DNA of 64,000 nt from Saccharina japonica. Lineage: Eukaryota; Sar; Phaeophyceae; Laminariales; Laminariaceae. The stretch lies in contig MEHQ01003257.1 in the NCBI GenBank assembly GCA_008828725.1, positions 124,001-188,000 on the forward strand. The letters run 5' to 3'. Positions 60,601 through 64,000 of this stretch are shown here, piece by piece. The position numbers and the translations under genes are program-made. Position 1 is the first letter of the stretch; the number at the start of each line of letters is the position of its first letter. The notes below the pieces were generated by a model. The model saw nothing but the letters and a program-made list of their open reading frames with translations, was not told the origin of the DNA and made no database searches.

Positions 60601-63306
60601 CGGTACTAAACTGTCTTGTGATCGAGATAATGGTTAACAGACGCTGCTTGCTGCTGTGTACGATGATACTACATTATCAGCATTAGGTACATGACGTACA
60701 ACAGCAGCAGTATGTGCAGTAGATAAGCACGTACCGCAGTAGGCCCAGCAGTAGGTTCAGTGGGTACGCGCGTGACTTGATAGTAGAGAGACCTGTGAAC
60801 GCCACCGACTTGTGGCGTCCGTGGGCCATCCTATAACAAGCATTTAATAACCCTACGAGTAACCCCTCCCAATCAACCAATGTACCGATAGGGCTTGACA
60901 CGTATTAATAGTTATTCGTCTCGCATGTACAACAGAGCATGCGTCAACCATTTCCTCGAATATTCGGGGGGAAATGGTTGACAGGCACGACTGTGTAGGA
61001 CACGACGAGTATTCATTCGTAGAACTTGACCCTAACCCCAAACAAATCAACCAATGTACATGGTATGAAATATAGGTCTTGGTCGTGCGCGATCTTCTTC
61101 GTCTCTCGCACACAGCAGCGTGTGTCAACCATTTGCTCAATTCAGTGGTCAGCTCTGGAATACTGGTTGAGTTATTCTGGCCCTTCCCCCCCGATTCTTG
61201 GCAGCAAAGATGTCGGGAGACAAGACTTTCAACCTTTGACAGACAGCGGGTTTGCCTTGACATGCCGTGACTGACACCCAAACTACTACCGGTAGGTTTT
61301 AGCGTGGAACACTTCGGCCCTACACCCTTGACAGCGCATGTTTTTCCTTGCTTGCTTGACATGTCTCCCGACATCTTTGCTTGGCAGTGACGTAAAAGTG
61401 ACGACTTGTCACAGGCAACAATGGTAAGAGGGGACGATAAACCAACCATTATGTAACGGGCGAAAGAGAGCACGTGCATATCATATTAATAGTTCGTGCG
61501 TATGGTTTTGTAAGGGGTTTGTTGGAAATGTCTCGAACGGGGTATCGCAAAATCAGCCCCCCCAAGTTTTTTACTGCCAAGTTCTTAGGTGCTGAGGCAT
61601 GTCTGTACGTAGTCGCTCTTTTTTTTTTATTTGCTCCTGCGGCCTCATGCCCGTGGCAAAGCTCATCGCCTTTTTTTTCACCCAGGGTCATACTAATAGG
61701 TGTCTTCTGCTTGTCCCTAAGAAAATCCAACGGTACAGCAGTAACGTTTTGGCAATGGAAGTGGGATGATTTGTACCACCTCTTGGGGGGCGGGGATCAT
61801 GCGCTCCCCGCCAAAAAGAACGATCGTGCTATCATCATACACTTCTCATCGCCTGTTCACCTCCTCGGCCATCCTGTAGTTTCAAGCCAAAATACAGCAG
61901 TTGAGGCGGGGAGCCGTAGGCGTGTTGTGATACCGAACTTACACCGTCCTAATTGCCATCGCGGGCAAGAAATCGCGCCGCTTCCTGCCGGTTTCGCCGA
62001 TTCCGATCACACAAGACTAATTATGTCTGTCCCTCCCTCCCTCTCTCCCTCCCTCCCTCCCTCCCTCCCTCCCTCCCTCCCTCCCCCCCCTCTTTTGAAA
62101 CCGGCGGCGGCGGTGGCGGCGGCGGCAGACGATCACCCGCGAGGCCGGGTCCACCAAGGACGAGGCGGCCGTGGTGCCGGCGACCACGAGGGTCAAGGTG
62201 CGCTTCATCGGAACTGCCAAGGGCATGACTGACGAGCACATCCAGGCTCAGGACTTGTGCAAGGTCACGGAGGAGACGCTGCGGCTCAAGAAGGTGCGTG
62301 TGCGTGCGTTCGTGCGTGCGTGCGTGCGTGCGTGCGTGCGTGTGTGCGCGCTCCTCGAGTGCGCCGGGGTTTTGCTTCGCGGGAAGAAGAGGTGCCGCCT
62401 ATTTTTCTTGCGTCTGCTTCTGCGATTTTTCATCGTCGGCCATGCTGACGCTTTGGCAAGCGCATAGCAAGCCGCGGCAACTGTTAGCGGCTTTGGTCGC
62501 TTCGGGCGAGGGAGCGAGCTGTGCGCCAGTGCTGTTTGTTTTTCCTCTAACCAGTCCAACGTGAACATGTTGGGATAGAGGTTGACGGCACCAGGAAACG
62601 GGGGGTGGGGGATAGGGGCGGGAATATACAGAGATATATATATTTTTCCCTGCGTCCCTCCAGACAGCCAGCGAGCCATCTAACAGCTCTATACGTGTCG
62701 GTCCAGCGGCATGTCGACAGGAAGTACGCGGTGTCTCTGTGTGGTCCATGGTGTGTTTCATCTTCACCCGCGTCGAGCTCGACCTGGCTCTGTTGCAAGC
62801 GTGGGTGGAGGTGGTGGCAGCAGGGAAGATGCATCGCGTCCGGCATGTGCCATTCAGCGCCCCGTTGTGCTCGCTGGGAGGTCGCGCTGGCACAACCCGG
62901 TTTTCACAACTCAATTTTCAAACAGGGCACAGGGCATAGTACTATTGCTGTTGCAGTTAAGCTCTTGTAGATTCTAGGAAATATGTGCGTATTTATAACC
63001 AGGTGCAGGCCTCACGCCCGTGTGACCTCGCTCAAGCAGGCTTCGTGCTCCGCTCCGAACCGCAACACCTAACTACTGACACCACTTTGCGTGTTATTTG
63101 GTTTGACGCTGTCTTGCGTCCGTCCGTCCGCCCCTCCTCCCCCTCTCCCTCCCTCCCCTCCCTCCCCTCCCTCCGGTTCCCTCTCCCTTCCCGCAGGAGT
63201 ACGAGGCGCGAACGCGGCGTAAGAGGCCGGGAAGGGGTCGCCCACCATCTCCGGCGGCGAAGAAGACAACCGCGGCGGTTACTGCTGCCGCTGCGACTAC
63301 GACGCC

Positions 63307-63337
<31 letters not shown>

Positions 63338-64000
63338 ACAGCGACAGCGACGACGACGAAAGCAGCGCCAACAGCGCCGCCAACAGCTGCAGCGACCCCC
63401 TCCCGCCCGGCTGGCACCCCTTCCTCGCCCGCTAAGACGGCGGCAGCAGCGGCGGCGGCGGCTGCAGCGTCGGTAGTGACTGCACCGGTGGCAACGGCGG
63501 CGGCGGCGGCGGCCGCAATACCAACAGTGACGGCGCCGACCGTCGCCGAGGCTGGCTTACTATCTAAGCCGCAGCAACCGAAGGCGACACTCGGAGGCCG
63601 TGGTGTCGGTCGCGGTGGTGGCCGGGGTGGTGGCCGCAATGGTGGCCGTGGTGAAGGTGCCGGTCGCGGCCGCGGCCGCGGTCGGGGTCGAGGACGAGGT
63701 CGCGGTGGCAGTGGCAGTGGCGCTGTCGGCGCCGGTACCAGTACCGGTACCGGTGTCGATGGTGGTGGCGTTGGCGACCGCGGCAGTAGTGGTGGTGCCG
63801 GTGTAAGTGGCGTTGTCGGTGTCGGTGTCGGTGTCGGTGGCAGTGGCGGTGGCGCGGACAGTGGCAGTGGCAGTGGCGGTGGCAGTGGCAGTGGCGGTGA
63901 CAGTGGCAGTGGCAGTGGCAGTGGCGGTGACAGTGGCGGTGGCGGCCGCGGCGGCAGGGGCAGGGGCAGGGGAAGGGGCAGGGGCAGGGGCAGAGGTAGG
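57679..64000 (+). CDS. AT-hook-like, low-complexity nuclear-type protein (5' part; runs off window)
   Basis: Family not recognised. Exon 1 is 57679-57855, starting at MEGNKSVHQRDG and ending ACG|GTGAGA. Exon 2 is 62129-62293, and exon 3 runs from 63197 (acceptor TTCCCGCAG) to the window edge without a stop. Phases agree (0 at both junctions). Exons 1 and 2 together give FKQGDRVIVVGRD, RTATIAT, then TTRVKVRFIGTAKGM and QAQDLCKVTEETLRLKK, which looks like a small beta-barrel of Tudor/agenet type; that is an inference. Exon 3 opens with a basic KRPGRGRPPSP stretch, close to an AT-hook core (RGRP), followed by Ala/Thr/Pro-rich and then Gly/Arg (RGRGRGRG) and Gly/Ser/Asp repeats. A chromatin or RNA-binding role is plausible but unproven. 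Exon 1 is also open without splicing to 58245; I prefer splicing because exon 2 continues the domain. Intron 1 is 4.3 kb and holds the Harbinger-like element and other repeats. Intron 2 starts inside a TGCG repeat. Confidence 0.7.
58735..59485 (+). repeat. Tandem duplication, one unit interrupted by the Harbinger-like MITE
   Basis: Unit 1 (58735-59222) and unit 2 (59226-59485) share ACAGAACATGAA...GAGTCACTATTATTTA, TAGTCTAC-GCCAG, and the segment from GTAAATCGRTGGAA through GGCAATCC-TCCGGAG. Unit 2 is diverged and lacks the transposon. Inside intron 1 of the AT-hook-like gene. Confidence 0.7.
58776..59010. mobile_element. PIF/Harbinger-like MITE
   Basis: 235 bp, terminal inverted repeats of more than 30 bp starting GGGTCGTTCTTATCGAGCAA, flanked by TAA on both sides (58773-58775, 59011-59013). 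GGG-starting ends with a 3-bp TAA target fit PIF/Harbinger. The interior is AT-rich (AAATTTCCAAAT words). It interrupts one unit of a tandem duplication; the unoccupied site is visible near 59257. Confidence 0.8.
61198..61388. mobile_element. MITE, AAGATGTCGGGAGACA family
   Basis: Second copy of the element at 10121-10308. Ends TTGGCAGCAAAGATGTCGGG and the inverse CCCGACATCTTTGCTTGGCA. In intron 1 of the AT-hook-like gene. Confidence 0.75.
62030..62088. repeat. CCCT microsatellite
   Basis: TCCC units about 40 nt upstream of exon 2 of the AT-hook-like gene; may serve as a long pyrimidine tract. Confidence 0.9.
62293..62345. repeat. TGCG microsatellite over a splice donor
   Basis: GTGCGTGCG units begin exactly at the exon 2 donor of the AT-hook-like gene, giving many alternative GTGCGT donors. 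Confidence 0.9.

Overview
This is nuclear DNA from an intron-rich photosynthetic eukaryote, most probably a heterokont (ochrophyte) alga and plausibly a brown alga of the Ectocarpus type. Three things point there. Coding exons are short (38-303 nt) and separated by introns of hundreds to thousands of bases. A nuclear gene for a plastid protein starts with a signal peptide ending in an SAFVP motif, the hallmark of heterokont plastid import. The non-coding DNA is full of microsatellites, poly-G tracts, GTAC/CGTA words and small non-autonomous transposons. No bacterial gene organisation is present.

Layout. (1) 0.3-28.9 kb, minus strand: one gene of 18 exons whose splice phases agree across all 17 introns, predicting a 741-residue coiled-coil protein. 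About 26 kb of the 28.6 kb is intron. (2) 28.9-33.8 kb: no gene; a hAT-like element nested in a Tc1/mariner-like element. (3) 33.8-40.4 kb, minus strand: a 7-exon gene for a plastid lipid-associated protein (PAP/fibrillin), 366 residues. (4) 40.4-43.2 kb: intergenic, with a 929-bp inverted-repeat element. (5) 43.2-54.9 kb, plus strand: UBA3, the catalytic E1 subunit for NEDD8. It has a frameshift in the nucleotide-binding exon, and at least one exon is absent next to an assembly gap. (6) 54.9-57.7 kb: repeats only. (7) 57.7 kb to the right edge, plus strand: the 5' part of a gene for a basic nuclear-type protein with an AT-hook-like motif and long Ala- and Gly/Arg/Ser-rich tracts.

The four genes have no shared pathway that I can see: neddylation, plastid lipid bodies or thylakoids, an unknown coiled-coil structure and a possible chromatin protein. 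The main interest is structural. A ~2.1-kb palindrome inside the coiled-coil gene carries an inverted second copy of exon 11. Several small transposons can be delimited to the base by target-site duplications, with paralogous unoccupied sites for at least two. Two related repeat families start at poly-G tracts. Paired tRNA-like sequences act as ends of an inverted element. All exon models come from reading the sequence; no database search or transcript data were used.
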